A DNA stretch of 64,000 nt, taken from Choanephora cucurbitarum. Its lineage: Eukaryota; Mucoromycota; Mucoromycetes; Mucorales; Choanephoraceae. The stretch lies in contig JAIWNI010000049.1 in the NCBI GenBank assembly GCA_025331435.1, positions 62,001 through 126,000 on the forward strand. The letters are read 5' to 3'. Below the pieces are notes generated by a model, which was not told where the DNA came from, searched no databases, and worked only from the letters and a program-made list of their open reading frames with translations. Shown here one piece after another: positions 46,759-58,047 of this stretch. Positions within the stretch are counted from its first letter, which is position 1; each line of letters begins with the position of its first letter. A program made the translations under genes and the position numbers.

Positions 46759-48453
46759 TTATACAGTATCAATCTTGCCAATAGCAGCCAACACAAGGCC
46801 ACTGAACAGAGGACAAGGCTTCAAGGGACGAGTGAGGTATTCAGGGTGGTATTGACAGCCAACAAAGTAAGGGTGGTCATCTAATTCAACAATTTCCATA
46901 CGCTGACCAGTTTCATCCTTACCGACAAACTGAAGACCCTTAGCTTCAATCTGGTTGACCAATTCAGGGTTTACTTCATAACGATGACGGTGACGTTCAT
47001 CAACAGAAGACTTGCCTCCATACAGCTTGCGGACACGAGAGTTTTCAGTACCCTTTTGGAAATGAGTAGGACGAAGACCAAGACGCATGGTACCACCCAT
47101 ATGTGTCTTGGAGATTTCAGGCATATAGACAACCACAGGAGTAGGTGTATCAGGGTTCATTTCAGCAGAGTGAGCATCAGCCATACCACAGACATGACGG
47201 GCAAATTCGATAACAGCAATTTGCATACCAAGACAGATACCCAAGTAAGGAACCTTGTGTTCACGAGCCCATTTGGCAGCCATGATCATACCTTCAATAC
47301 CACGACTACCGAAACCACCGGGAACGAGAATACCATCAGAGGAACAGACATCTTTCCATGATTCATGGTACTTGAGAGGATTAGACTTCAATGTCTCGGA
47401 TTCCAAATCAGAAGCATCAACCCATCGAATCTTGATCTTGCGTTGATGAGCCAAACTAGCATGTTCAAGAGCCTTGTAGACAGAGATGTAGGAATCATGC
47501 AGATCTGTGTATTTACCAACAATGGCAATAGTGACTGTTTCATGCAGATGGGTATAACTAGAGGCTAAGGTAGTCCATTCCTTCCAGAGGTGTTCACCAG
47601 CCACACGACAGTCTTCGTTGATCTTGAGAGCATCCAGGTTAAGACGACGACGGAAGAAGTCAATCACGCCAGACTCACGCATCAAGATAGGCACATGGTA
47701 GACAGAAGAGACATCATGGACAGCCAAGACTTGTTCAGGGGCAACATGACAGAACATGGAGATCTTGGAGGCAACACTGTCATCCAAAGGCTTTGAGGAA
47801 CGACAGGCAATCAAGTCAGGAGAGAGACCGGCGCCACGGAGATCACGAACACTCATCTGAGTAGGCTTTGTCTTTTGTTCGCCTACAGAACCAACCACAG
47901 GCACCAGAGAGACATGAATCAAACAAAAGTTATCATGGCCCACACGGAATTGGAACTGACGCATGGCTTCCACAAAGGGAGCAGATTCAATGTCACCGAC
48001 AGTACCACCCAACTCAATGATACAGACATCGGGTTTCTCACCTGAATCATCCACTGGCATGGCAGCCACTCTCTCCACCCAGTTCTGGATAGCATCCGTG
48101 ACATGAGGGACGACTTGGACAGTCTTACCCAGATAATCACCCTTACGCTCCTTCTCAATGACCTCTTGATAGATCTTACCTGTCGTGATATTGTTGATTT
48201 TGCTCAACTCGACGTCCAAGAAACGCTCATAGTTACCCAAGTCAAGATCGACTTCACCACCATCGTTCAACACGAATACTTCACCATGGTCCAAAGGAGT
48301 CATGAGACCGGCATCAATGTTCAAGTAAGGATCAATCTTGATAGCAGTGACACGCAAACCCAATGTCTTGAGCAATGTACCTGTACTGGAGGCAATCACA
48401 CCCTTACCAATACCAGAAATAACACCACCAGAGACAACAATATATTTGGTCAT
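46759..48453 (-). CDS. URA7: CTP synthase
   Basis: Makes CTP from UTP, ATP and glutamine, the last step of de novo pyrimidine nucleotide synthesis. It is one intronless exon of 564 aa, the usual fungal length. The N-terminal synthetase domain opens with [18 protein letters not shown], and has the [12 protein letters not shown] and [22 protein letters not shown] substrate regions. The C-terminal class I glutaminase domain has catalytic Cys407 in LGICLGMQ and the His536/Glu538 pair in YHPEY. The gene is nearly the only long intronless gene here. It converges with the bHLH gene, 70 bp apart. Confidence 0.97.
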   Translation of the reverse strand: MTKYIVVSGGVISGIGKGVIASSTGTLLKTLGLRVTAIKIDPYLNIDAGLMTPLDHGEVFVLNDGGEVDLDLGNYERFLDVELSKINNITTGKIYQEVIEKERKGDYLGKTVQVVPHVTDAIQNWVERVAAMPVDDSGEKPDVCIIELGGTVGDIESAPFVEAMRQFQFRVGHDNFCLIHVSLVPVVGSVGEQKTKPTQMSVRDLRGAGLSPDLIACRSSKPLDDSVASKISMFCHVAPEQVLAVHDVSSVYHVPILMRESGVIDFFRRRLNLDALKINEDCRVAGEHLWKEWTTLASSYTHLHETVTIAIVGKYTDLHDSYISVYKALEHASLAHQRKIKIRWVDASDLESETLKSNPLKYHESWKDVCSSDGILVPGGFGSRGIEGMIMAAKWAREHKVPYLGICLGMQIAVIEFARHVCGMADAHSAEMNPDTPTPVVVYMPEISKTHMGGTMRLGLRPTHFQKGTENSRVRKLYGGKSSVDERHRHRYEVNPELVNQIEAKGLQFVGKDETGQRMEIVELDDHPYFVGCQYHPEYLTRPLKPCPLFSGLVLAAIGKIDTV

Positions 48454-49618
48454 GATAACAAAAGAAAGAGATAGATTTAGGTAGATAAAATATTTTTTTT
48501 ATTGAATTAGAACAGACTCAAGTGTATGCCCAATTCAATGATAATTGAAAGGGGAAAGAATCCGTAGTAGGCTAAGAAAACTCGACTATTTATACTTTTA
48601 AAGATGAGGTCTGAGGTTGAAATGTGGAAGAAAAAAATTTTTTTCTTGTTATTTGATGATAGTCATCCTTGTGTCACCTATTCTAGTCCACAGACAGCTT
48701 AGATGAACCTCTTTGTACAAGAGGTGTCTTGTGAATACCCTTTAGGAAGTCAAAAGAAGGTAGTTTCTCTTTCCTTCTGTATACTTGAAGCTCCTTTTTT
48801 TTAATGACATGCCTTTTGTTTGTGATTCATTTTCTGTATCATTTTGACAGTTTAAAATTGATTTATCTTGCTCAAACTAGAGTCTAATGTTGATAGGTTC
48901 TTTAAGTTCAACCTATGATTTTGCTCAAGTGTCCTCAGTTTAAAGCAGTATCTGTAAAGTAAAAGCATAACCAAACAAACCAACTCATTACAGCCTGACC
49001 TGTCTTCCTTTTCCTCCCACCTTTATAAAGTCTATTTGTCCTCTTTCTCTGTGTTTCTTTCTTTGTTTCAGGGCTACACAATTGCCTGAATAGACACATC
49101 GTTTCGTTTTCAAGGTTATCCATCATATCCAAACTAGTGTTTAATTTTTGACATAAACCTTCTTATCTTTAACAAGCGTTTTTCTTTCTTTTATCTATTC
49201 GACAATAGACCTTTGTTTTCCAAATAAAGAGATAGGGAAACGAAACCAAGCCTGGGTATAACTAAAACTAACAATTGTCTTTGCTAAACTGCATCATCAT
49301 TGTTCTGACAAAATCAATCGCTTTCACTCCTGATGTCAACTGACAAGGGCTATCTTTCACTTTAATAGGTAGTGCGAATATAACTCTTAAACCAACGAAC
49401 ATTCATGAACTCCCTTCAGGATTTTCTCTCAAATCTTAAAATACCAGTCCCTTAAAGCCAGCGTCATCTTTGGGTTACAAAAAGCCAATCAGAATCTGTT
49501 TTCTTACTTTATGCGTGCGAAAAAATTAATAGAAAAACCCTATCGTCATGTCATTGATATGTTTTTTTTTCTTTCTTTATCTCTCTCTCTCTCTCTCTCT
49601 TTTCCCTTAATCCAGATA
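48454..49618. other. Intergenic between CTP synthase and ETFRF1
   Basis: No gene seen. A (TC)n run near 49578-49600 lies just upstream of the next start. Confidence 0.5.
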
Positions 49619-50027
49619 ATGTCAAACCCTATGCTTCGTTCTAGAGTAATATCACTCTACAAACAGGTACACACCAGTTATCTATCCTGAAATTTAATAT
49701 AATAATTCTAAGGGCTGTTTTAAATGAAAAAAAGCTAGTCTATCTAGGCAGAGAATATCCTGCAGGATACACCGAATTCTTTCGACCCAAGTTAAAAGAT
49801 GCCTTTATGAAAAAGAAGGATTTGACTGACCCACAAGAGATAGAGAAATCTATTCAATTTGGCGAATACATCATCAAAGGTATGTTGGCGCTCGATTGTT
49901 GTTCAGATTCTATTAATAAAGAAAAAAAATGTTGTATACCATCTTGAAACGCCCTAAAGAACTAGAAACCCTGTATTATCTGAGAAAGTATCGTACCTTA
50001 AGAAAAAGATACAATGAGACTCAATAA
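49619..50027 (+). CDS. ETFRF1: LYR-motif protein, electron-transfer flavoprotein regulatory factor 1
   Basis: A small mitochondrial LYR protein (LYRM5) that in animals binds the electron-transfer flavoprotein and displaces its FAD, lowering flux from fatty-acid and amino-acid oxidation. Exons are 49619-49666, 49735-49879 and 49960-50027, giving 86 aa. The family signature LYKQLVYLGREYP is formed across the first intron, then FFRPKLKDAFMKKKDLTDP, IQFGEYIIKELETLYYLRKYRTLRKRY. The three joins all rebuild conserved text, so the model is strong even though each exon is short. Confidence 0.88.
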
Positions 50028-50208
50028 AAAACATGTGTCTATAAGCCATAATTATGTATAAAAGGATAGGTTACACTAATCTAAAATATCCTATAAATGC
50101 AATATATACCTTGTAGTATTGAATAAGGCACAAAAAAGAAACGTCTTTTTCTTTCTTTCTTTCTTCTTCTTTTCTTTATTACTACTACTACTACTTCTTC
50201 TTAGAATT

Positions 50209-53200
50209 ATGTTGCCTAATTCTCGTATCATTCCACCTAATACCGAACAAACGAATGCTCGAAGAAGATCTAATTCTGTCCTAAATGATAAAAAGGGACT
50301 TATATCTCGATTACTCACTAAAGAACAACCTTCATTACAGAGATCCATACATGATTATATTCCAGACAACCAGAGAGAAGATCATGCCTATCGCTCTTCT
50401 TTTGAACATACAAAGGTAATCATCGTAAATTTCATCTATTAAGCTCATCTAAAAAAAAAATAAAAAAAAGTCTATTTCTTCAAGCACGAAAACAAATGCC
50501 ACTGGATTTGGCAAGCTATTCAAGAAGAGAGGCAAGGTAAAAAGAAAAAATTATTAATTAAATTAGTGAAACCATACGCTAAAACTTGCTTGTTCAAATT
50601 TAGATGCTGGATGATGATCTAGTGTTAAATACAGAAGAAGACCAACCTCATATTCGCCCAATTCAACATCAGCAGGGCAAATCACACAACAAGATTCCGC
50701 TCGCTCCACCTCCTGAATACCCTAAAGCCAAAACAATCTCTCAACCAGATCAACATCAGTTTTTGACTAATTTACCCGTGCACTATCTGACAAAACGACC
50801 TACACATGATCCTCCTCCTATCCAGTTACCACCTATACCAACACCAACCCTACCTTCATCTCCAGTTGACATAGGCCCCACACCATTAGAAGCCGACTCT
50901 ACTTCTTCCTTACGTAAATCATCTGGATCGTATTCTATCTATTCAACATTTGGAGGAGATGAATCTATCTATTCTGTAGGTGGCTCAGCCGACTCACTAG
51001 AACAACCGAGATATTCAGCACAATCAGTAGGTGGTGAAAGTGTCAATTCATTCACCACAGTGACTTCACAACAACAACACCACCATTCAAGTGAAGAGAT
51101 AGACGACACAGACTCAGCCACGACCACCATCACAACCATCAGTTCAGATGATGACGATGAAGATGATTTTGTGGATGCCACAGGATTTTCACAAGAAGAC
51201 ATTGAACGAGAACAACGTATGCTAGAAGAAAATATCAACGGTAGTCTAACAAAACGATTGAGTGGAGGGCATTACGGTAGCGCAGGCGGTTTAGTAGCAA
51301 GCATCCAGAAAAATGAAAACAGGCTCTCGAAATCTCCGCCCGGTTCACCTGTACCCGCCCTACCGATACCTCCTGTACCACCCATTCCCGAGCAACATCA
51401 ACCACACCATAGACGGAAAAGCAGACGATCGACAGACGATGATCTTGCCAAGTCCATGCTGAACTGGAAAAGACAGAGCGGCAGCAGCAAACGATGGAGT
51501 GCTCGAAGCAGCGTTCACAAGACTGTCTTCTCCAAGGACGAGAAGCGTGCAAGTACCATCACCGTCATTGATCTTCGATCAGAGCCAGAGGAGCTGTCAG
51601 TGATAGATAAGATGGCATTACGCAAACAGGCAGAAGACGCTCTGTCGGGCGCACAGAACAAGACGGCGATATCTACATCCTCTCTGCCTCTGGCATCGTT
51701 GGACTCGGTGTCTCGAGTGAATTCGTTGCAATTCACGACCGATTTCTCAAAGACGTTGGATGATGTATGGAAGACGTCAGAAGATAACCTGCATCTCTTG
51801 AATGATCCAAGAAGCAAGACACTAGAGACCAATATCAAGGTCCATGTGGTGCCTGAACAAGAGAGTCCTGTTGAAGAACTGGAAAAGGCGAAACAGACCG
51901 CTTGTTTACTTTGGAATGAGGATGAGTCAATTGTTGCACGTGAGAAGATGGCCGAATGGCTTGGTAAAGGGTAAACAAAAGAACATAAGCGATTCCCAAG
52001 TAAGAATCAGATGAGCTGATACCAAATCGATAGGAAACCTTTTCAGACAGCGGTCCTTTATGAGTATATGCAACTGTTTGTCTTTCATGAGATGAGGTTG
52101 GATAGCGCGTTTCGAAAGTTATGTAGTAAACTTTACTTTAAAGCGGAGGCACAACAGATTGATCGTATCTTGGAGTGTTTTGCTAATCGTTATTGGGAAT
52201 GTAATCCAGACAATTTGTTTGGTAGTGCAGGTAAAAAAAAAAAAGCAACACATGCGAGAAAATCAATGGAATTCTGATATCTTGATAGATACCGTGTATG
52301 CTGTTGTCTATTCATTATTGCTATTGAATACAGATCTACATGTGGCTCAAGGAAACCATGCTAGAATGACGCGCTCAGAATTTATCCGTAATACAATGTC
52401 GACCATTCGCGAACAAAGAGATGAACACAATAGCCCTGAGTATCGGAATTGGGAAGCTGAAGTAGAATTCAGTTTGAAGGTAACTTATTCTCTTGTGAGA
52501 TGTAATAGTTACTAAAATCATTTATTTAGGAAATGTATACCTCAGTGAAACATTATCAGATCTTACAGCCATTAGGAAAAGATAGCCATTTGACCAAGAG
52601 AGGAAGTATCCTTAGAGGTCGTCGCGTCATTGGTATCAAGCGTAGTGTTCATTCCATTATACGCAAATCAGCAAGAGAAAGTATGTTGATAACAGAAACA
52701 CAAGATCAGGTAACAAAAGAATTACAGTGTGTTACCATGATTTCTAAAAAAAAAAAAAAAAACTAAAAGGATACTATTGTTGTATCTCCAACGACATCAT
52801 CACCTTCCCTTGGTCCACCACCAAGAAACAGTATGAGTTCAAGCCATCATCGTTCAACCACGCCTTCTTCTTCTATCAAATCACCACGTCGGGATTCATA
52901 TTCTTCCACTAATTCAAGTGTTGCCTCTCTCGGCTCACCCCATTCACCTCAGCCGACGGTCCAGTACATCAATACACATGCCACTAGTCTATTTTCAAGC
53001 CGCCCTCCCTATTTTAAGGAAGGTATTGTGGTACGAAAGCATCTATTGGAAACTGCAAATCAAAAAGCCAAACACAGAGAATGGAAAGAGTGTTTTGTGG
53101 AAGTGGGTCATACAGGCGAATTACGAATGTATGCATTACAAGATGGAAGTGAAAGTCATCACCCTAATCGAGGTCTTTTCCGCCATTCAACTACCATTCA

Positions 53201-54110
53201 AGATTTGAAACATAATAATAAGTGGGCTGTAAATGATGACCTGATTTAATAGAGAGAGAAGAAATTAACTTTTTTTTTGTGTTAGTCAAGTGCACAATTG
53301 ATTGGTAAAGTTGCTCTCAATCACACGTTATCAAATCCATTACCGCCACCGGGATACAACCGACAAAGACCACATGTGTTTGCATTACAACAGTCGGATG
53401 GCGGGGTTTATCTATTTCAGGTGGCTTCAGCGGAGCAAGCACAAGAATGGGTCATGACGTGTAATTATTGGGCAGCCAGAGAGAGTAAGCAGAATGTAGA
53501 TACAGGTGTAGGTAACATGGAATATGGCTGGGGTGATTGTCTGGGTGATGTAGTGATGGATTTGGATGCCATGCGTCAAGGCTATGACCAGGCATTACAT
53601 CTTCACAGTGCCTTACAAGACCCTGATTCAATCATGATTCAAGATTGGATCCCGCCAACGCCAACCATGGTCTCGAGCCAATTAGAGGAAGAGAAGCAAT
53701 TTGAGTCACTTCAACACCATTTAGTCTACTTGAACAATGAAATCAATCATCACCGAGACATCAAAAGTAAAATCTTTATCAAGGTAAACTAAATGAACAA
53801 AAAGTGACCTAGTAAAAAAAAACTTATGTTATGATAGTTCCCGGTCAAATGTCATAATTATAACAGAGTTCTCAGTAATTGGGAAACAAGGTCTAAATAT
53901 TTACTGCACGACATCATCAAGTATCAGAATTATTGTGACGCATTAGAGAAAAGTCTACAGACACGCCAGGAGCTTAAACGAGAGAAAGAAGAAAAGAAGT
54001 TGGTACAGGAAACACTCTATGACAGCATTTTACCCAACAGTAAACTTGAATATCAATCAAGTGCTGTCGATCTCTTTAAAGAAATCAATCAAGAACTTCA
54101 TTTTGTCTAG
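50209..54110 (+). CDS. Sec7-PH Arf guanine-nucleotide exchange factor (Syt1/EFA6-like)
   Basis: Activates Arf GTPases in membrane traffic. Exons are 50209-50415, 50471-50536, 50604-51970, 52034-52230, 52289-52479, 52530-52709, 52770-53228, 53286-53783 and 53838-54110, giving 1,145 aa. The first 450 residues are disordered (Ser, Pro, acidic runs). The Sec7 domain follows at about 520-700: VLYEYMQLFVFHEMRLDSAFRKL, KAEAQQIDRILECFANRY with the catalytic Glu, and VVYSLLLLNTDLHVAQ. The Gly that usually precedes the Glu is Ala here. A PH domain at about 800-935 starts FKEGIVVRKHLLE and ends QAQEWVMTCNYWAA. A C-terminal coiled coil (LEKSLQTRQELKREKEEKK) closes the protein. This order fits fungal Syt1 and animal EFA6 better than the large Gea/Sec7 proteins. 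Confidence 0.87.
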
Positions 54111-54563
54111 CATAGTATACACCCTAATCAGTATAACTTATTGTTCTTCTAAAAGATAAGCTCTCCTTTTTGTTTATTTAGTTTATGTAACCATGAAATA
54201 AAACTGCATCGGAAAGCGGATATAAAGAACAATAAATAAGAGAGAGGAGTTTAGATAATGAAAACCCGTTTTTTTTATTTTTGAAACAAGAAAACTCGAG
54301 GCACTTTTTAACATGTAAAAGTTATTTAAAGTGCACGGCCATGCCTCAACAAAAAAAAAAGTGATGCTTCAATGATTGTTGTAACCTGTCAATATAATTA
54401 AAAAAAAATCAAATAAACTTTATTGAAAAGAAAAATGCTAAAGAAAAGGGGGGAATATGGAAAAGAAAAGCACGAGTGCATATGTGTGTGTATATAATGG
54501 GTGTATATAAAGAAATGCGATGAAAAAGAAACAAAAACAAAAAAAAAGATAAACCAATTTAGC
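54111..54563. other. Convergent 3' flanks
   Basis: AT-rich DNA between two gene ends; A-runs at 54350-54360 and 54401-54408. No gene. Confidence 0.5.
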
Positions 54564-55842
54564 TTATTTTGAACAACGCTTCATTCTCTTTTGATTGTTG
54601 CGATGAAAGACATCATGCATATGAAGTGGCGTTTGAGTGTCACTCACTGATCTAGGTCTACCATGATTGTTGTTGACATGAGGCACAGGAGTAGAAGGGG
54701 GAGAAGAAGAAGAGTTGGCCCGACGAGGACAGTAACGGTATTCAGGAAATGCTTCTCGATGAGCCAGTTTTTCTTGTTCAGCCAGGCCATGCCATGGTTT
54801 CTTTTCACTCTCAGTCAGTTTACTCCAACGGCGAGAAGCGCGTCTAAACAGAAAGAAATTAGTTACAAGAATAATGATATCTAAATATATGATCTTACTT
54901 TGAGATTTCTTCTGCTCTTAAGGTAGGATCTTGAGATTTAAGTGCTTGTCCATAATGACAACGGAAATGGATCCAGGCATTACGAGGTCTCTTAATGTGT
55001 GCATTCTTTGTGAGGAACATGCTTTGATCAACATTGGACTTCTTATAACTAGGATGGAAATCATGGTCATCAGAAGAACTGGTAGTGGTAGAGAAGGTAT
55101 CATCATCTTCCAACATGCCAAAAGAACGTTTGAGACCTGAATTGACAGTAGAAGGTTGAATGGACTTCAAGAGACTTTTGGCAACTTGAGAACCAGGGTG
55201 TCTATGGGCAGCAGCAGCAGCAGCAGAAGCAGAGGCAGCAGCCATGATAGGTGACATGGGAGTGGAGATCATATCATGGTCATCATAAGTCAAAGAAGAG
55301 GTAGAAGAAGAGGTAGAAGAAGAAGAGGAAGAGAGAGATGGTATAGAATCTTTTAAGGTTGTTTTGAAATGAGTATTTACAGAACGCGATCTGCGTGGTA
55401 TAGGGATTTGAAGTTTAGGTATGGTTGATTTGTTCTTGAAGACTTTAAAGAGTTCCAGAGAGAAGAAACCAGTTTGAGACTGAGGGCTCTGTAAGACTGG
55501 CATGGGTTCCAAGAAGGGTGGAGGGTGGGCAAGATGAGCGAGATGAGGTTCAAAGTGGCCATCTGAACTCAAAGGGGAGAACTTCTTTAGTTTAGGTGAA
55601 TCTGGAGAAAGTGGTCTGTTGTCTACTAAAATAATAAAAAAAAAAGTTTAAATTTCTTATCATGACGAAACATAACTTGTGCTTTTACCTGTTGAATCAC
55701 ACATATCTAAAATAGGTGCAAGTTCAATGGGGGATGCTGAAGAAGGTGGGGGAGTAGGCACAGGATATCTTCTTTGATGTTCTGTCATGTAAGACACTTC
55801 TTCTTTAGGTGAATAAATATAAGGGCGGTTGATAGAGAGCAT
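54564..55842 (-). CDS. HMG-box transcription factor, MATA_HMG type
   Basis: A 386-aa probable nuclear factor. Exons are 55689-55842, 54899-55625 and 54564-54843. The HMG box lies at about residues 260-335: IKRPRNAWIHFRCHYG, LRAEEISKRASRRWSKLTESEKKPWHGLAEQEKLAHREAFPEYRY. The KRPRNAWI..R start and the YRY.PRR end are typical of mating-type and Ste11-like boxes. Low-complexity sections include Ser runs and an Ala run encoded by GCT/GCA-type triplets at about 55205-55245. The intron interrupts the box and restores it. Neighbours are an Arf exchange factor and HEM4, not the triose-phosphate translocator and RNA helicase that flank the Mucorales sex locus, so this is probably not sexM/sexP. Confidence 0.85.
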
Positions 55843-57267
55843 TGTTTTTGTGGTATATAAGGTAAGGTGAATAAAGTGGTATAAGGTTTCTTTGTTTTGT
55901 ATATAGGATAATAATAAATATGATATGAGGGGAGGGGGGGATAAGATATAAAAGAAAGAAAGAAAGAGAGAGAGATATTTATATATATATATATAGAAAA
56001 TAAGGAAAGAGAAAGAGAGAAAAAAAAGCAAAAGAAAGATAGAGATATATATATAATAAAAAAAGCAACCAAAAAAAAATCTATTTTTTTTTTGTACACT
56101 GTGTGTGTCTTTTTTTTTGTTCTGGCTTTCTTTTGGACTGGGCTCATCTGAGTTTATTCTGTTTTAGCTGTATGCTCTTCTCTTGTACAATGGCCAAAAT
56201 ATAAAAATATATACAAATAGAACACGCATTGCATATCTCCCTCTGTCTCTCTCTCTCCTCCAACTCCCCTCTTCCGTCTATTATTTCACCACTTTTCTTT
56301 TTTACTTTTCCGTCCTTTACTTTAAAAGGTTATTGCATTATGTCTTTTTTAGTGTGTACAATAAAGTATAAGCTAAAAAAGAACAAAAAAAAAGAATTAA
56401 AAAGAATGCGTGCGTGTATCTATGTGAGTAACAAATAACAAGGGGGGGGAGTGAAAGCGAGCTATAACGATATCTTTGTAACCTAAAAAAGACAGAGTAG
56501 GAGTCAAAAAAAAATAAAGAGCCTACTCATTATTTCATTGTTCATTATTATTATTTTTTTTTTGGTTTTTAATAGCCCTTCCATTTTACTCTCTTTTGTT
56601 TACTTTCTTACCTACCTTTCTTTCTTTCTTTTTATAGCCTTCTAAATATCCGTAACAAGTGGATAGTCTTTCTTTAATTTTTTTTATTGAACTCCTGAGC
56701 CCTAAAAGTGAAAAAAAAAAACTTGCTAACATCCAAATTGTAACAATACTTTGTCTGTGCCACAAGTATCAAAAGAACAAGACAAATCCGATCAGAAAGA
56801 AAAGAAAAATAAAGTTTTTATTTTCTAAAAACAGTATTTTCAATTCCACTTTCTTCTTGCTTATACAATGAACCAATTGTTGACAAGAAACAACCAAAAG
56901 AAGGTTTGAAATGTGCTTGTCATTTGTTGTATATTCCTATGTCACACTACCTATTCTTATTTGCTTCTTTGTTTGTCAGGTAACACTCTCTTTGGCCTCT
57001 TTTCTAATCTCTTATAACGTCACTCTGTATTGTGAAGTTAAGTGTCACTGTGCTACCTTCAGTACTTAAAGATCACTTTCTTTTTTCTTTTTTTAAATTG
57101 ATTTCGGAGTGTCTCCGACAGGTAGAATAAATTACAATAATCTAAAAGAAACTCCACCCTATACAGTCCAAAAAAGGATGATACTAAGTTTTATTTTTTT
57201 TTTATTATTTTGTTATTTTTTTTATTATTATTTTAGTCAAGTGAACCATATATATACACACACACGA
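55843..57267. other. Intergenic, purine/pyrimidine tracts, about 1.4 kb
   Basis: The 5' flank of the HMG gene has a long polypurine tract with (GAAA)n, (GA)n and (AT)n runs at about 55950-56060. The rest has T-rich tracts. The frame before HEM4 stays open back to about 57109, but it is a translation of T-runs and was left out. Confidence 0.5.
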
Positions 57268-58047
57268 ATGGAAAAAGAGCGTGTTGTATTGTTTAAAGAG
57301 AACGATCCATCCTATCGCGATTTGTTTGAGAGACAATATGAACCCAATTTCATTCCGGTCCTAGACCACACTTTGAGCAACATTGAACTATTAGCTGATA
57401 TTCTATCTCGAGGTCCACGCGATCTCAACGGTCTCATCTTGACCTCTCAACGTTCAGTAGAAGCCCTTACCAGAGCATACGGTATAAGCCAAATGGACAA
57501 CACAACACACGAGGCATGGAACGCATTACCTGTTTACATTGTAGGTCCCAAAACAGCAGACGCATTAGCACAATCACCCTTATTTCAAAGCCACACATCT
57601 GATTGGACAGTAGCACCTCGCGCATCTGACTTAATCCAACCACTACTAAACTCCTCTCATTATCTCTTTCTGGCGGGTGATAAAAGACGCGATTTAATTC
57701 CCGAGGCACTTTCTGAGGCACATATCCCATTTCATGAAATTCAGACATATGCTACATGTCCACATCCAGCACTGGCTACCCATTTGACTCGTCTTGTCAA
57801 CAATAAGCCTGGGTGGCTCGTGTTCTTTAGTCCCTCAGGTATTCAATTTATCTTATCGATCGCTCCTCAGATCAAAGATCGATTGTTTTCTGGTGCCTAT
57901 AAGATAGCTACCATTGGTCCTACAACAGCTGATTTTATCATTCATGAATTAGGGTTTAAGGTAGACGTGGTGGCTGACAAGCCGGATGCGGAACACCTCA
58001 TGGAGGCCATGATTCAGCTAGATCAGTCGAAAACTGGATCATGTTGA
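57268..58047 (+). CDS. HEM4: Uroporphyrinogen-III synthase
   Basis: Closes and inverts ring D of hydroxymethylbilane to give uroporphyrinogen III in haem synthesis, in the cytosol. It is a single exon of 259 aa. The family is weakly conserved, but the two-domain pattern is clear: LFKENDPSYRDLFERQ at the start, LNGLILTSQRSVEAL with the 'TS.R/N.V' motif, LPVYIVGPKTADAL, YLFLAGDKRRDLIPEAL, WLVFFSPSGIQFIL, and ATIGPTTADFIIHELGFKVDVVADKPDAEHLMEAM near the end. The start at 57268 was chosen for length and because upstream codons are T-run translation. Confidence 0.88.
   Translation: MEKERVVLFKENDPSYRDLFERQYEPNFIPVLDHTLSNIELLADILSRGPRDLNGLILTSQRSVEALTRAYGISQMDNTTHEAWNALPVYIVGPKTADALAQSPLFQSHTSDWTVAPRASDLIQPLLNSSHYLFLAGDKRRDLIPEALSEAHIPFHEIQTYATCPHPALATHLTRLVNNKPGWLVFFSPSGIQFILSIAPQIKDRLFSGAYKIATIGPTTADFIIHELGFKVDVVADKPDAEHLMEAMIQLDQSKTGSC

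Noticed and set aside
54564..55842. Assignment of the HMG gene as sexM or sexP
   Set aside because: The usual flanking genes (triose-phosphate translocator and RNA helicase) are absent, and the box alone does not separate mating-type from other MATA_HMG proteins.
57109..57267. Longer N-terminus for uroporphyrinogen-III synthase
   Set aside because: The extra 53 codons are mostly Phe/Tyr from T-runs and would add a membrane segment that the family lacks.
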